Assembly (NCBI GenBank): GCA_022925895.1
Contig: JAKSYS010000137.1
Span: 1-64,000, forward strand
Reading direction: 5' to 3'
DNA length: 64,000 nucleotides
Source of the DNA: Fragilaria crotonensis
Lineage: Eukaryota > Bacillariophyta > Fragilariophyceae > Fragilariales > Fragilariaceae
A model generated the notes under the pieces. That model was not told the DNA's origin. It saw only the letters and a program-made list of their open reading frames with translations, and did no database searches. Position numbers and translations under genes: made by a program. Below, one piece after another: positions 30,448-41,359 of this stretch (the stretch's first letter is position 1; each line of letters opens with the position of its first letter).

Positions 30448-31264
30448 CGTGACATCAACTTAATGGTTAATGGTCAATTCAACGAGATGTTCTTGCACGA
30501 GCGGACTGGTGACAAGTTTTCCTTGCCTTCCTCGTTAAATGTATACTCGGAGGAGCATTATGTATGACATAAGTGAATGGTTTCGCTGCATATCAGAAAT
30601 ATTAATAATGCATGTGTACTACATGTGTACAAGTATAAGCTAAAACTATAAGCTATAAGGCGCTTCCTCTACTAGAGGTGCGTGTATCTATACATCTTAG
30701 TAAAGTAGTCCTCCGCAGTCCAGGATCCAGGAATGCACTACAGTATACTCCTCCGCTTCTCTCACCGCTTCGTCTCAAAAGATCCCACACAAAAAAACGT
30801 TGTCCCCGTTCGACGAGAGAGTGGAGATGCTGCTATTGGTTGAGTCGTGAACGAGCGTTGATGAAGTCCTGCAGGCGACGGGGTTGATTAGTTACATGTG
30901 TCCTCTTAATAACCACCTACAGGTGTGTATACTATAATTCAAAGTTTTCCCTGCTTCTAATTGATTCCCATCTGGATTCCCTGTATATTTTGAAAATGAC
31001 AACGGAGCGATTTTCATGGTCATACGTCACGACACACCTCTAACACATACTCGGATACGCAGCACACTAATCACACAATGCTATGAACGATTGAACAACA
31101 GGTTTCCACTTTCCACCAACGAAACTCGCATACTTCGCTTTCCTTCCAGACCACACAGCTGTCTGTAGAAGTTCTGTACTTTGAGCAATTACTCTCAATC
31201 ATCCTCCGAATACTCCATTTCTTGAGCTTTTGAAACTGAAGTTCATAGACCAATCTTAGAAATC
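30448..31264. other. Spacer between tandem LRR copies
   Basis: No coding frame is supported. Contains TATAAGCTAAAACTATAAGCTATAAG near 30630 and should include the promoter of the intact LRR gene. Confidence 0.5.
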
Positions 31265-34223
31265 ATGTCAATTAAAAGCACTACGTCGCAGGTTGATGGA
31301 AAGATTACCCTCTTGAATACAGAGGGCAACGAACCGAATCACGAAGATAATCTTCAAGTGAACCAATGCGTCGGTGCTTCAGAACGTACTGCGCTCGACA
31401 GTCAAGAAGAAGCTAACCGTGCATCGGTCCGTGCCTCCATGTCGGCTGACGTTCAGGCTATCAAGGATAGGGCAAGAAAGGCTCGAGCATCCTTGTCAAA
31501 ATCAGTGGGAGCAGTGGCGGTTCGTGGCGAAGGCGATTCACTGGTGGAGGACATGCGTCCAATAGCGGCAATTACAAGTACCATCCCTGTGCCAGTAGAG
31601 GTGACCACATTTCCAACCAACAACGGAAGGGATGCATCCGATATGTTGATGTTTCGTGACTCGAACACTTCCCTTGGAGCTTATGATGCTTGGCACGCAG
31701 ATCCACGAGGTCGAACTTCCGCCTCGTCGCCAGGATTTGCGGCAGTTCAAGAAACGTCTCCTCTTTCGTTCTTTTCGCAAGGACACCATGTGAGGCATCC
31801 CAGTGACAATTCCACACATTCTGTTCTTTCTTCGGGTTCCGGAGACGTAGAAGCGATGAGGGAGCGAGCTCGACAAGTTGCGGCGCTCGCGCTTCCAGGA
31901 ATGGGTGTAATTCGCGACAGTTTTGATGATGAAATGCTCGAACGATCTTCTCTCCAGAGTACCGGGCAACGGAATCACGTTAGACATTCCAGCTATGACT
32001 CATCCCAGCGTACGCTCTCTATGGCGTCTTGTGACATTCAAGCAATAAAAGATCGGGCTCGGCGCGGTCGTGGTTCCATCACTCAACCCGGAGTTGTAAT
32101 GCATCGAGACAACGAACCAGTTGATCTCGTAAACAACACTGAACTGCCAAATTCAGGTCAGGAGCGGAACCCCCGTCCCAGTGGGAGCTCTGTCTACTCA
32201 GATGCATCTTCCTTGGACTATACTCATGGAGATCGCACCTCTGTTTACTCTGGTAGTATGCTCGAACACTCTCCCACCGTGTCAGCCTACGAAAATGCTC
32301 GTAGGGGTAGCAGCACTAGCTCGCCTCTCTCTCCAGTGGGCTCAGGTTCCGGAGAAACGCAAGCCATGAAGGAGCGGGCTCGTCGAAGTCGTAATTCTAT
32401 CGTCTATCCTGGAGCGACAGTTTTTCGAGAGGGAAATGGGCCACACGATGATGGCCAGAGCGTAGTTGGCGCAACAGCTATCGCCGGACTGAATGCGGAA
32501 GCAAATAGCAATGGAACCTCACACGCTCAATGGGTTGCTTCAAATGGAGACGTGAAGTCAGAAGGGACAGCCGCCCGTCCTAACGACAATTGGGTCAATC
32601 CTTTTATGGAAACCGAGCGTCCTAACTCTGGCCGTGTGGCTCCAACTTCAAATCGCGATGTCGATGCACTAGGAGAACTCCGTCGCCAGCCGGGCTCTGC
32701 CTTGTATTCCCCCGACAGCGCAATGGTGCGCGTTGTTCCAATCCACCAACGATCGGTGCGAGATTTGGAGCAGGATGAGGAAAAAATTGCCGTACTTCCC
32801 AAAATCAATCGGAAGGTTTGTTTTGTGGGCGCTTCGATTCTTGTCTTGGTGGTTGTTGTTGCCCTTGGTATTGGCCTTGGAGTTGCACTGAGCAATAACG
32901 CTGCGGCTGACAACTCCGATTCGACATCAGGCGCAAGTGTTGCAGCATGTGTGGCAGCCGCGGATGATGCTGGACAGTCAGACCGATTCTTGCAGTTGAG
33001 TGACATGCTCGGAGTTTCAGAACCGGACACTGCTCGTCGGTCAGCCATCTGTTGGCTTGCAGACTCGGATGGGGCCCAAATTGATTCCACCGATTCAACA
33101 GTTGTCGAACAACGATTCGCGCTGGCCGCCTTCTATTACTCAACAATGCCAGAGGGTGGCGATCATGTATTGACGACGTGGCTCGGTGATAGCAGCGAAT
33201 GTGAATGGCAGGGTATTACATGCAAAAATGAAGAGGTAGTGAATGTGGGACTTTCCGACATCGGACTGGTAGGCTCTATACCTCCTGAAGTGTCATTCCT
33301 GTCTGGTTTGTCGCAGCTTCTCGTGGATGGGAATAGGCTGACTGGGAGTCTTCCGGACGAGCTGTACCGATTAAAGAGCTTGTCAATTCTGAACCTCGAG
33401 CGGAACTCGTTGGAGGGAACACTCTCGCGGCGGGTCAGGAACCTGACAATGTTGGAAATCCTCAGTCTGGGCGCGAATGAGCGTATGACCGGTGTTCTGC
33501 CTGACGAACTCTTTGGCCTCACAGGATTGGGTACGTTGAGCGCTCATCCTGGCTTATCGTGACGTATTGTTTGCACACGTCCAAGGCTGATTGTACTAAC
33601 GACTGTCTTCTCTCTTTCAGAGGGTCTTTACATACTTGGCAACAACTTTGTTGGGTCCATTCCCAGCTCAATCGGGAGAATGGCAAATCTTCGCGTTTTG
33701 GCCGCCGATTTCAATTCGTTTAATGGCACGCTACCGACTGAGATTGGTCTGTGCACGTCGTTGGAGGAGCTTGGACTCAGCAGCTCTGACATATCGTCCA
33801 CTATTCCAACCGAGATTGGCTTGTTGCGTAATTTGAGTAAGTGCAACTGAGTATTTCGTACCTGGTACCTCAGAATGACCCTGTTGTTACCTATTTTATG
33901 CTGTCACTGATCCTGTTGTTACAGCTGCGCTGAGTCTCGGTGATAAACTACAGGGTACGATCCCGACGGAGCTGGGTAACTGCGCGAATATGGCCCAGCT
34001 AGTTCTGCAGACCAACCTAGGATTAGACGGCACCATCCCGTCCGAACTTGGGAAGCTATCCAAGTTGGAGAAACTGCAGCTCCATTATACCATGTTGACT
34101 GGAGCGATGCCGGACGAGATTTGTTCCCTTCGCGCCGTTAAATTGGACGTTCTCGACAGCGACTGTATAGGTGGTGTCCGGGTTGAATGTGCCGTGCCTG
34201 ATTGCTGCACCGAGTGCTTCTAA
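31265..34223 (+). CDS. Type II membrane LRR protein, three exons
   Basis: Exons 31265-33530, 33621-33836 and 33925-34223 keep phase through GTACGT...CAG and GTAAGT...CAG introns and give about 926 residues. Residues 1-515 are hydrophilic and Ser/Arg/Gly-rich with four copies of (A)(I/M)(K/R)(D/E)RAR..R.S (from bases ~31450, 31852, 32040, 32365), usually followed by PG..V.RD/E. One membrane helix follows (KVCFVGASILVLVVVVALGI, ~517-543). The ectodomain has a Cys-rich cap with WLGDSSECEWQGITC and then plant-type LRRs (L..L.L..N.L.G.(I/L)P.E(L/I)), ending in CAVPDCCTECF. No kinase is present. With no N-terminal signal peptide it should sit N-in/C-out. It is likely an adhesion or recognition receptor; the ligand and partners are unknown. 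Confidence 0.88.
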
Positions 34224-34793
34224 GGAGAGTTACTAATCTGTTTCTGTTTTTATTACTATACACTCTATGTTGGTGCCCTTCTCAGTGATGCGCTCATCGT
34301 ATTCATAAAGGTCTGTATTGAAAGCATTCACATCAGTAAAACATTGCTTCACTCCGGTGATGGTACCAGGTGCAACTTGTACTTAACATATACGTCGTAT
34401 CGATCGTTGCACGTAGCAGACCAACGACTTGTATCTGGTAATTGTACTTGGAGTACCTGGGACCACGTATGCATACTATTTTTACAGCTATTCCAATACT
34501 GCATACTTGTACAGTAAATTGCTTGTACAGAACCAGTACCGTAGTATACTACTGTAGAACCACATACGCGAAGAATTGTACTACAGTATCTAGTACTCCG
34601 AGTACAAGGTACAACTTGTACAGATATATGATACTTCTCCTTGTGACAAGTCGTGATTGACGAGACGTGATGATGACTGATGATCCGATCGGATGGCAGG
34701 ACCATCATCGAGTCGGGGAATAAGGCATCAAGCGTCCCGGCTGCGACTCCTCTCTTGTCCACTTCGAGTCCGTAGCTACCCCATACAAGTATC
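34224..34793. other. Intergenic rich in GTAC palindromes
   Basis: Contains many GTAC-centred words (about 34370-34640), for example GTACTCCGAGTACAAGGTAC. No gene is supported. Confidence 0.6.
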
Positions 34794-35838
34794 ATGAATT
34801 TTGGATCGATCATGAACGATCGAACGACTGGTTCTGCAAGTTATGCTGGACCGCGAGAATCTGATGCCGAGCGAAAAAAGATGGTGAAGGAGCTCAATCT
34901 GTCAGTGGCAGATTTATTTGACACGTCGAAACCATGGGTATTGGTGGAGAATGGAAGTATTCTTGGTTATTTTGATTGGGTTCCAAAGAAATTGCGCGTT
35001 GGTCCGTGGTCGCCGGCGGCTTCGGCAATGCTTTTCGTCATGGTGTACACAGCTATCTGTGGCATAGTTGTGGCTTCGCAGTCGCCTGGCCCAGTGAGCA
35101 GCCCCGTTGACTATCCTGCGTATTTAAGCGGTTTGTGGTTCTACAACCTAATCGGTTTTGTATGGATATCAGGGATAAGTGTCAGCGTCCTCGTCGGACC
35201 TGCTGGTCCTCGAGCGTGGGCGACATTCACAGTGTGGTCTTGGACGATATTGCAGGTTCGGCATGGATTGGCAGTGCTTGCCCCTTGGTTGGAACAAGAG
35301 TCTTTTCTTTTCAAAGTCCTGGAGCTCTCCCAGTTTCCTATGCTCATGATGCATGCCATGACCTTTTTCGTTTGGAATTTTATTCTCATGTAAGTTGATT
35401 CTGATGGTCACCAATTGAGATGAATGTGCATCCGTCGATAACCACTTGATACCCTCGTTCTTTGTGTTCAACTTTCAACGCAGGCCTTTTGTCTACTTTT
35501 TTCTGATGGAAACTGAGGAGACGCGGAAAAGTTTCCTTGCTTACTTTACAAAGTTTCGTTTGATTCAACTCCACGTCTGCAACATTGTTTTCGCGTATGT
35601 GAATGGCGTTTGTGCAAGTCCCAGTCGCGAGTTGACTCTTGCCGACTTTATGGCTTCGTACTCCATTATAGTTTTGTACGCGATGTGGTACCTGCTGGTC
35701 TTGGACAGAGTTGGAGTGCACCTATATCCCATCTTTAGCCCGCGGAGCCCCTGGATGATGTTCACTTGGTTAGGGGTAATCGCTACCCATTACGTTGGTT
35801 TCCTTGCTTGGAAATCCATACTCGCTCCAGCAGTATAG
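34794..35838 (+). CDS. Multi-pass membrane protein of unknown function, two exons
   Basis: Exons 34794-35389 and 35484-35838, joined across a 94-nt GTAAGT...CAG intron, give about 316 residues with the phase kept. After a ~65-residue hydrophilic N-terminus (LNLSVADLFDTSKPW) there are about seven hydrophobic segments, including SAMLFVMVYTAICGIVVAS, WFYNLIGFVWISGISVSVLV, FTVWSWTILQVRHGLAVLAP, MLMMHAMTFFVWNFILMPF, LIQLHVCNIVFAYVNGV, YSIIVLYAMWYLLVL and MMFTWLGVIATHYVGFL. The family was not recognised. No signal peptide is seen. It is tandem with and upstream of ALG8. Confidence 0.7.
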
Positions 35839-36241
35839 GCTTCGAATGTGACGCACTCCCTTTACCACAATGGCTGCCGGTCACGTTCCCGCCTGGTGAA
35901 CCTAAGTTATGCTTCATTGCCCATATAGCCAGAAAAGTTTCGCGGAATGCTTCGTATGGTCACATGTTGTGTGGTTCCAGTTCATACTTATCGAGGAGGG
36001 ACTCATTATACCTGAGGTACATTCTGAAATGTGAAGCTATGATGAGTCTAAAGCTCGAAGACAATTGTCGTCATACCTGGTACAGAAGCATCCCCCCGTC
36101 CGCTGTACATCACTGCTGTATTGGAGAATCTTTTCGCCAGAGTCGGGAGTACACAGTATAGCAGTACACAGTATCAATCACTTCTTGGATTTTGAATAGT
36201 CACGAAATCCTTTTCTTGTTCATGAATTGACAACGATAGAG
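35839..36241. other. Intergenic upstream of ALG8
   Basis: No supported coding frame and nothing distinctive beyond a CAGTATAGCAGTACACAGTAT repeat near 36155. Confidence 0.45.
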
Positions 36242-37714
36242 ATGGTTTCCCCCCTGCCCCAACGACATCACAAACTGACGATTGCGGCATTGATCTGCAT
36301 TACATGTGTGAAGATCTTGTGCATACCGTCGTACCGCTCGACCGACTTTGATGTCCATAGAAACTGGCTTGCGATTACACGACATTTGCCCATCAGCGAA
36401 TGGTATTTTGACAATGTCAACGGGACAACCGTCCACACTCTGGACTACCCACCCACATTTGCCTACTTTGAATACTTTCTCAGCAACAACCCACTGACAA
36501 ATTGGCTTCTCAGCTCCCATCGCCTCGACGAAAGATGTCTTGCGCTGTTGTCAGACTGGGACAACGAGCCGAGTCCACAATGTGTTGTATTTCATCGATT
36601 GACGGTCATTCTAAGCGATTTGATACTGTGGGCAGGGGCTGCAATTGCGTGTGATGAGCAAGGGTTTCTCTTTATTGTCCTAAATCCAGGTCTGATATGG
36701 CTTGATCACGTCCATTTCCAGTACAACGGAGCCATGTTGGGGATATTGCTCGCCAGTCTGGGGCTTCTCGTTAGGGGCCGTTCTCAAGTGGGCATGAACT
36801 ATCATTGCCATCACTTGGGCGGAGCATTGCTCTACGCTCTGCTCGTGACTATGAAACATTTGTACTTGCCTCTGGCTCCCCTATACTTTGTCTACCTTTT
36901 GAGCAACTATTGCTTCCAAGGAAATCAATTCTCGCTTCGAAATTTTGTTAGTGTCGCTGTCGTCACGGGCACTACGTTGATTCTACCGTTTGCGCCATTT
37001 TTGGTTCAGGATCAACCAGTCAATCAGATGCTGCAGATTGCATCTCGCTTGTTTCCTTTTGGTCGCGGTCTCGTCCACGATTATTGGGCAGGCAACGTAT
37101 GGGCACTCTATATGTTACTTGGTAAAGTTGTAACGAAAGTGCTGAGCATCCCTCTTCCGGACGTCCCCCCAGCTGTTTGTGCAATGTGTCTTTTCTTTGG
37201 CCTGTTGCCAGGTGTCGTCATCACCTGGAAGTGTACACCACGGACATTTCTACATTGTGTTGTATTCTGCTCCCTATCCTCGTTCATGTTGGCCTACCAT
37301 GTTCACGAAAAAGCCATAATGACAGCAATCATCCCACTTGCTATGCTAACCCAGCATGAACCAGAGGGGCGCCTCTTTTTGCGCATGAATGCATTGGGGT
37401 TGGTCGGGTTGTTTCCATTGCTCTTTCGACCTGTGGAGTTGCCGTTGAAATTGATCTCGTACATTGGATACATGGCATTTGTTTATTGCAGTCTCAACGA
37501 GCCTGCAATACAATTGGTGGACCTCTTGGGCATGACGACACTTGGGATCCTGGTTGTATTCGTCGAGTTTGTCCATCCTCTCTGCATCTACCCGAGGATG
37601 GAGTTTCTACCCCTTCTGCTCACGTCTGTTATCTGCGCGGTCGGACTCATTTGTTGTTGGGGCAACACTGGCTATCTTATCTGTCAGAGTCGAATGAAGA
37701 AGATAGCAAGTTGA
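36242..37714 (+). CDS. ALG8: ALG8 dolichyl-P-Glc alpha-1,3-glucosyltransferase
   Basis: 490 residues from the ATG at 36242. ALG8 adds the second glucose to the dolichol-linked N-glycan precursor in the ER lumen (GT-C fold, ALG6/ALG8 family). Signatures are YRSTDFDVHRNWLAITRHLP with ISEWYFDN, TLDYPPTFAYFEYFL, VVFHRLTVI, LNPGLIWLDHVHFQYNGAMLGIL, the MKHLYLPLAPLYF block and AYHVHEKAIMTAIIPLA, in the family order, with about ten to twelve membrane helices. ALG6 is less likely because of the VHRNWLAIT and LDHVHFQYN wording. No intron is needed. The frame continues 15 bases upstream, but without an ATG. Confidence 0.93.
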   Translation: MVSPLPQRHHKLTIAALICITCVKILCIPSYRSTDFDVHRNWLAITRHLPISEWYFDNVNGTTVHTLDYPPTFAYFEYFLSNNPLTNWLLSSHRLDERCLALLSDWDNEPSPQCVVFHRLTVILSDLILWAGAAIACDEQGFLFIVLNPGLIWLDHVHFQYNGAMLGILLASLGLLVRGRSQVGMNYHCHHLGGALLYALLVTMKHLYLPLAPLYFVYLLSNYCFQGNQFSLRNFVSVAVVTGTTLILPFAPFLVQDQPVNQMLQIASRLFPFGRGLVHDYWAGNVWALYMLLGKVVTKVLSIPLPDVPPAVCAMCLFFGLLPGVVITWKCTPRTFLHCVVFCSLSSFMLAYHVHEKAIMTAIIPLAMLTQHEPEGRLFLRMNALGLVGLFPLLFRPVELPLKLISYIGYMAFVYCSLNEPAIQLVDLLGMTTLGILVVFVEFVHPLCIYPRMEFLPLLLTSVICAVGLICCWGNTGYLICQSRMKKIAS

Positions 37715-37906
37715 TCTAATAGATAAAGCGATTCATGAAGTTTAACTGCCTTTTGACGTATCGTCCTCCTTGGACCGCGAAGCTCTTCTCGTCTACTGAC
37801 TGCAGTAGCAGCCGCGATTAATAGGGTAGAATCAAAAGATTTGTGCCCCTCAATTTCCCTTCGATCTTTTGCCACTCATGCCATTGCCGGCCCTAGCAGT
37901 CGCGTT

Positions 37907-40651
37907 TTATGGAGGATGAGTCGAAGGGTTCGTCGCTCTCGTTTTACCTTCAATCTGTGCTGCCCAGGCCGTTGTAGATGCTTGTTTTTGTCCAGACTGT
38001 ACATCAATTCGATGTAGACGTGGCTTTTCAATATCCCCGACATTCGGAGCAGGACGCGCGGATCGATCCTCCACGGTTTCAGTTCGACCATTTGACAGCG
38101 CAGAGCGGTGGCCCTCCATGGAGCGATGCGGGCGGTCGTACTCTGTCCTGGCAGTCCTATCGGTCGAACGAACCTGTCGATGTCCATCATGCGCAATGCG
38201 TTGGACGGTCGATGAGATTTTCGCATGGCCATCGTTGTCGGCGGTTTGTACCCTACGACTGGAATTCTGTTGAATAGGCATTGAAGTCCGTCGAGGTAAT
38301 CCTTGCGAACTCGCAAATGTGCCAAACACACGGTCACCGGATTGGTGATCAGGGTCGACGTCCATATGCACCACAGTCGTGGAGTCGGTTGCTCTTGACT
38401 CTATCCCGGAGGACTTTTGAGTCGACTTGTTGGATGAGTTCACGATAGACCGGCGCATTGTGCTCCCTGACGATTCCTCACGTCCCCCTTGTTTCACAGC
38501 ATTTTGTCTCGAATCGCTCATACTAGAATCTGCAACTGACTTCCTTCGAGGAGATCTCGACGTCAGCTCCGGATTTGTGTGCACCGCAACCATCTGAGTT
38601 TGCTCTGGACGTGGACAATCTAGCATCGAAAAACGTCGTGGTGAAGTCCACGATACCTCGGTCGTACTTTGTTGCGCAGTCATCATAGAATACCAATTTC
38701 GCTCTCGTCCCTCCATCGTGGCATGACCAGATGTCGAGACCCTTGAATCGACTAAACTGTCATCACGCCTTCGCATACGATGTCGTGGATGATTCACAAA
38801 GTCTAAGTCATCATGTATCGTCGAAGCATTTTTGCTGAGCTGCGAATCCATTGATCCTTCGCTCCTTTCACTTCTATCCATGGAAGCTTTTTTCACTTGC
38901 TCTTTCATGATTTCCTCCTCTCGAAACGTTGATGACCGCCGAACCAAGGGATCTATCGACGTCGAACGGTCCCCTCCAGGTTTACGTCTACGACTAGCAG
39001 AGCTTCCGTTACTTTTTGAGGACAAGGCAGATAAGCCAGATCTGTCACTCCTTTCAGTGTCATTGTGACGTCTAGAGTTGGGTGCTTTGTTGCTGCTGGA
39101 ATGCGTGCCAACCTCATGTGAAGGTTGCGAAGCCTTCTGTGTGGGTGCAGCGATCTTCGAATGAAAGCGGTGGCCTCTCATAACTTCCGTTTCATGATGC
39201 CCCATTGCGTGTCGCGTATGAATGTCCTTCTTGCTTTCCCCTTGTCTTGAATTCGACTCCTTAGTATTGCCACTGCGCTCCACGTGCTGTTCATTTTCGT
39301 CGATAACCATGAACCCTGATTTATCATGCTTCTGGCTGCGCTCTACTTTCCTGTCGGAAGGTAAGTCTGATCGTTTTTCTATAGGAGGCTCATTTCTCGA
39401 CCGGCTTTTCGATCCCTTGTCTCTTTCAAGAGATCGCGAAGTCGATTGTTCCAAATCGAATGCATCATTTTTGCCTTCTAGGCGAGATCGTTCATTTGGA
39501 GACCTTACTAGCGCCCCTTTCGTTGCTCCTTGCCGCCGAGATGCACGGTCAAGTGCAATTTCGTCACTCGACGGCAAACTCTGATGACTTTCTCCGATGG
39601 AAGTTGTAACGCCACGTAAGGTGGAGATCTTTGGTTTAACAAGCTGTTCGCGTTCCAAAGCAGACTCGCTGCCTCCTTGTCGAGGCCTTGCACTTGATAC
39701 CATTGCAGATCGTTCCGAGCTCTGCGCGTTTCGTTCTTGTGATGGAACATCATCATCCAGCGATAATACCGGATATGATTGGCTGAAATTCAGTTTTGCC
39801 ACAGCGATCGCACTGTTGTCAACATCCTTTCGATCTATCATACTAGCCCGTCGTTCCCTAATGGCCGTTCTTGTGTCGTCAATCCTCGGCTTTCCGAAAG
39901 CTGATGCTTCAGTTGCGAGACTTGAGCGACGCCGCCTGCCGTGCCCAGGTTCAGTTGGAACATCGAGAGTGGATTGTTTGGGTCTCATCCGCCTCTGTTG
40001 GACAGATGATTCACCTTTGACATTGCCCGTTTTGAGTGATTCAATCGGCGACGGCAATTGGCTTCCTGTTACGATTTCTGTTCGACAATAAGTGATGCTT
40101 CCCTCAGGAGGCTCGTAGTCAACAGGATCTAGAATGGCGAAGTGATTAGGCTTCTGAGTTGGAAGCTGAGGATGTCGATGTTGGTGCAAATAAAGGTAAA
40201 ACTTGGGTGCATCTTTCGGGATCATTTTCTCCGAATCTATCTGATACATTTCAAGCAATGTTCGAGTATCGCTTTCTTCCATACCCGAGGGACTGTTGGT
40301 AACTATCCTGACATCAACGCCATAGATGGCCCCAAACAGGGAACTCTCAAAATTTGATCCCCACTCTGAGTCTTTCAAGACAGCATCGTGCCATTTCTCG
40401 AGTGAGGGTTCAGGGTTTTCGTCAGTTTTGTGATACTCAACGAAGAAATTCATCAAATGCTCCGAAGGCTTTCGCATCACCTGCGCCAGAGCCTTTCGAA
40501 TGTCATCGATTGATGCCAGCTGTGTCGCTGGGCACTTTGCCAGGCAATAATACATGCAATTACCGTCGGCTTCGACGTCACGAAACATGTACCATGCATT
40601 GCGGTGTCGAATGTAGAGCTCAGCCATTATCTTCGTTGTGTCTTGGCACAT
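37907..40651 (-). CDS. OTU-domain cysteine protease with long disordered tail
   Basis: 914 residues. Residues ~15-180 form an OTU fold of the deubiquitinase type: ADGNCMYYCLA with Asp29 and catalytic Cys32, EWGSNFESSLFGAIYGVDVRIV, and NHFAILDP with His170. The remaining ~730 residues are predicted to be disordered and are dense in Ser, Arg, Glu and Asp, with many RRxS and RSxR sites; they could be phosphorylated or bind partners. The long open frame without introns supports real coding. The start is the first ATG (MCQDTTKIMAEL); a second at residue 9 is equally plausible. The ubiquitin linkage specificity is unknown. It is convergent with ALG8, ~190 bp apart. Confidence 0.85.
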   Translation of the reverse strand: MCQDTTKIMAELYIRHRNAWYMFRDVEADGNCMYYCLAKCPATQLASIDDIRKALAQVMRKPSEHLMNFFVEYHKTDENPEPSLEKWHDAVLKDSEWGSNFESSLFGAIYGVDVRIVTNSPSGMEESDTRTLLEMYQIDSEKMIPKDAPKFYLYLHQHRHPQLPTQKPNHFAILDPVDYEPPEGSITYCRTEIVTGSQLPSPIESLKTGNVKGESSVQQRRMRPKQSTLDVPTEPGHGRRRRSSLATEASAFGKPRIDDTRTAIRERRASMIDRKDVDNSAIAVAKLNFSQSYPVLSLDDDVPSQERNAQSSERSAMVSSARPRQGGSESALEREQLVKPKISTLRGVTTSIGESHQSLPSSDEIALDRASRRQGATKGALVRSPNERSRLEGKNDAFDLEQSTSRSLERDKGSKSRSRNEPPIEKRSDLPSDRKVERSQKHDKSGFMVIDENEQHVERSGNTKESNSRQGESKKDIHTRHAMGHHETEVMRGHRFHSKIAAPTQKASQPSHEVGTHSSSNKAPNSRRHNDTERSDRSGLSALSSKSNGSSASRRRKPGGDRSTSIDPLVRRSSTFREEEIMKEQVKKASMDRSERSEGSMDSQLSKNASTIHDDLDFVNHPRHRMRRRDDSLVDSRVSTSGHATMEGRERNWYSMMTAQQSTTEVSWTSPRRFSMLDCPRPEQTQMVAVHTNPELTSRSPRRKSVADSSMSDSRQNAVKQGGREESSGSTMRRSIVNSSNKSTQKSSGIESRATDSTTVVHMDVDPDHQSGDRVFGTFASSQGLPRRTSMPIQQNSSRRVQTADNDGHAKISSTVQRIAHDGHRQVRSTDRTARTEYDRPHRSMEGHRSALSNGRTETVEDRSARPAPNVGDIEKPRLHRIDVQSGQKQASTTAWAAQIEGKTRATNPSTHPP

Positions 40652-40779
40652 CGGCGTTGCTTAGCGAGACAACCTTCAGTGACTAATTGACAATAATTTG
40701 GTCGAATACTACCGGTGGAATAGGTGCGGATGGCTTGTTCCGAAGTTGCCAATGAATACAAGGTATGTAAGTGAACAAC

Positions 40780-41308
40780 TGTCAAGATCTACAGTGCTAC
40801 TGTCGAGGGTGACGGTACTACTGTCGAAGCGACGAGTGCTACTGCACTAGTGGCACTGTGCACTGCGGACGACGGTAGCAATAGCTTCTGTTCTGCTGCT
40901 CTCTTGGATGCTAGTGAATGGACTGAAGTCACTAGGAAGACCAAGACTGGAAGACCAAGAAGACCTCCTAGCATGCAGGGATCTACAGAGAGGTCCCAGG
41001 AGGCATTGCACGTGAAGGAATGAAGACTTCACAGGTGCAAAACCTACCGGGAAGGTGATTTGATGTTGGGTCTTCAGACTTAGATTTGTTGTGTGGAACC
41101 TACTGGATGAAGTCTTTTGTAGTCTGATTGGAGAGCTTTAAAAGCTCTCATCAGTGATTGAATGATGACTTTACAAGTAGTTTAACAAACAGATTAAGCT
41201 CACAATACAAGAATCTAGAAAGTGAGTAGAGGCCATCTACTGTCACATTTTGGACGAGTATTTTCGAGACTACGCACTGTACGGAAACTACAGTACGGTG
41301 ATTTAACA
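40780..41308 (+). repeat. 5' LTR of Copia element 1
   Basis: 529 bp, TG...CA ends. Contains the hairpin GAGAGCTTTAAAAGCTCTC with a TATA-like centre near 41130-41150. Its first ~245 bases are an LTR copy of the end of the pol coding region. Confidence 0.93.
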
Positions 41309-41359
41309 CGTTTATAAACGATCAGTTGAAATCCAAGGTAAAAGAGTTGTACGGAAATC

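Noticed and set aside
36227-36241. Longer ALG8 N-terminus
   Set aside because: The upstream codons begin at TTG rather than ATG; the first ATG at 36242 is preferred.
39222-39584. Ser/Leu-rich ORFs on the plus strand over the OTU gene
   Set aside because: They mirror the Ser/Arg-rich codons of the 914-residue frame and have no independent support.
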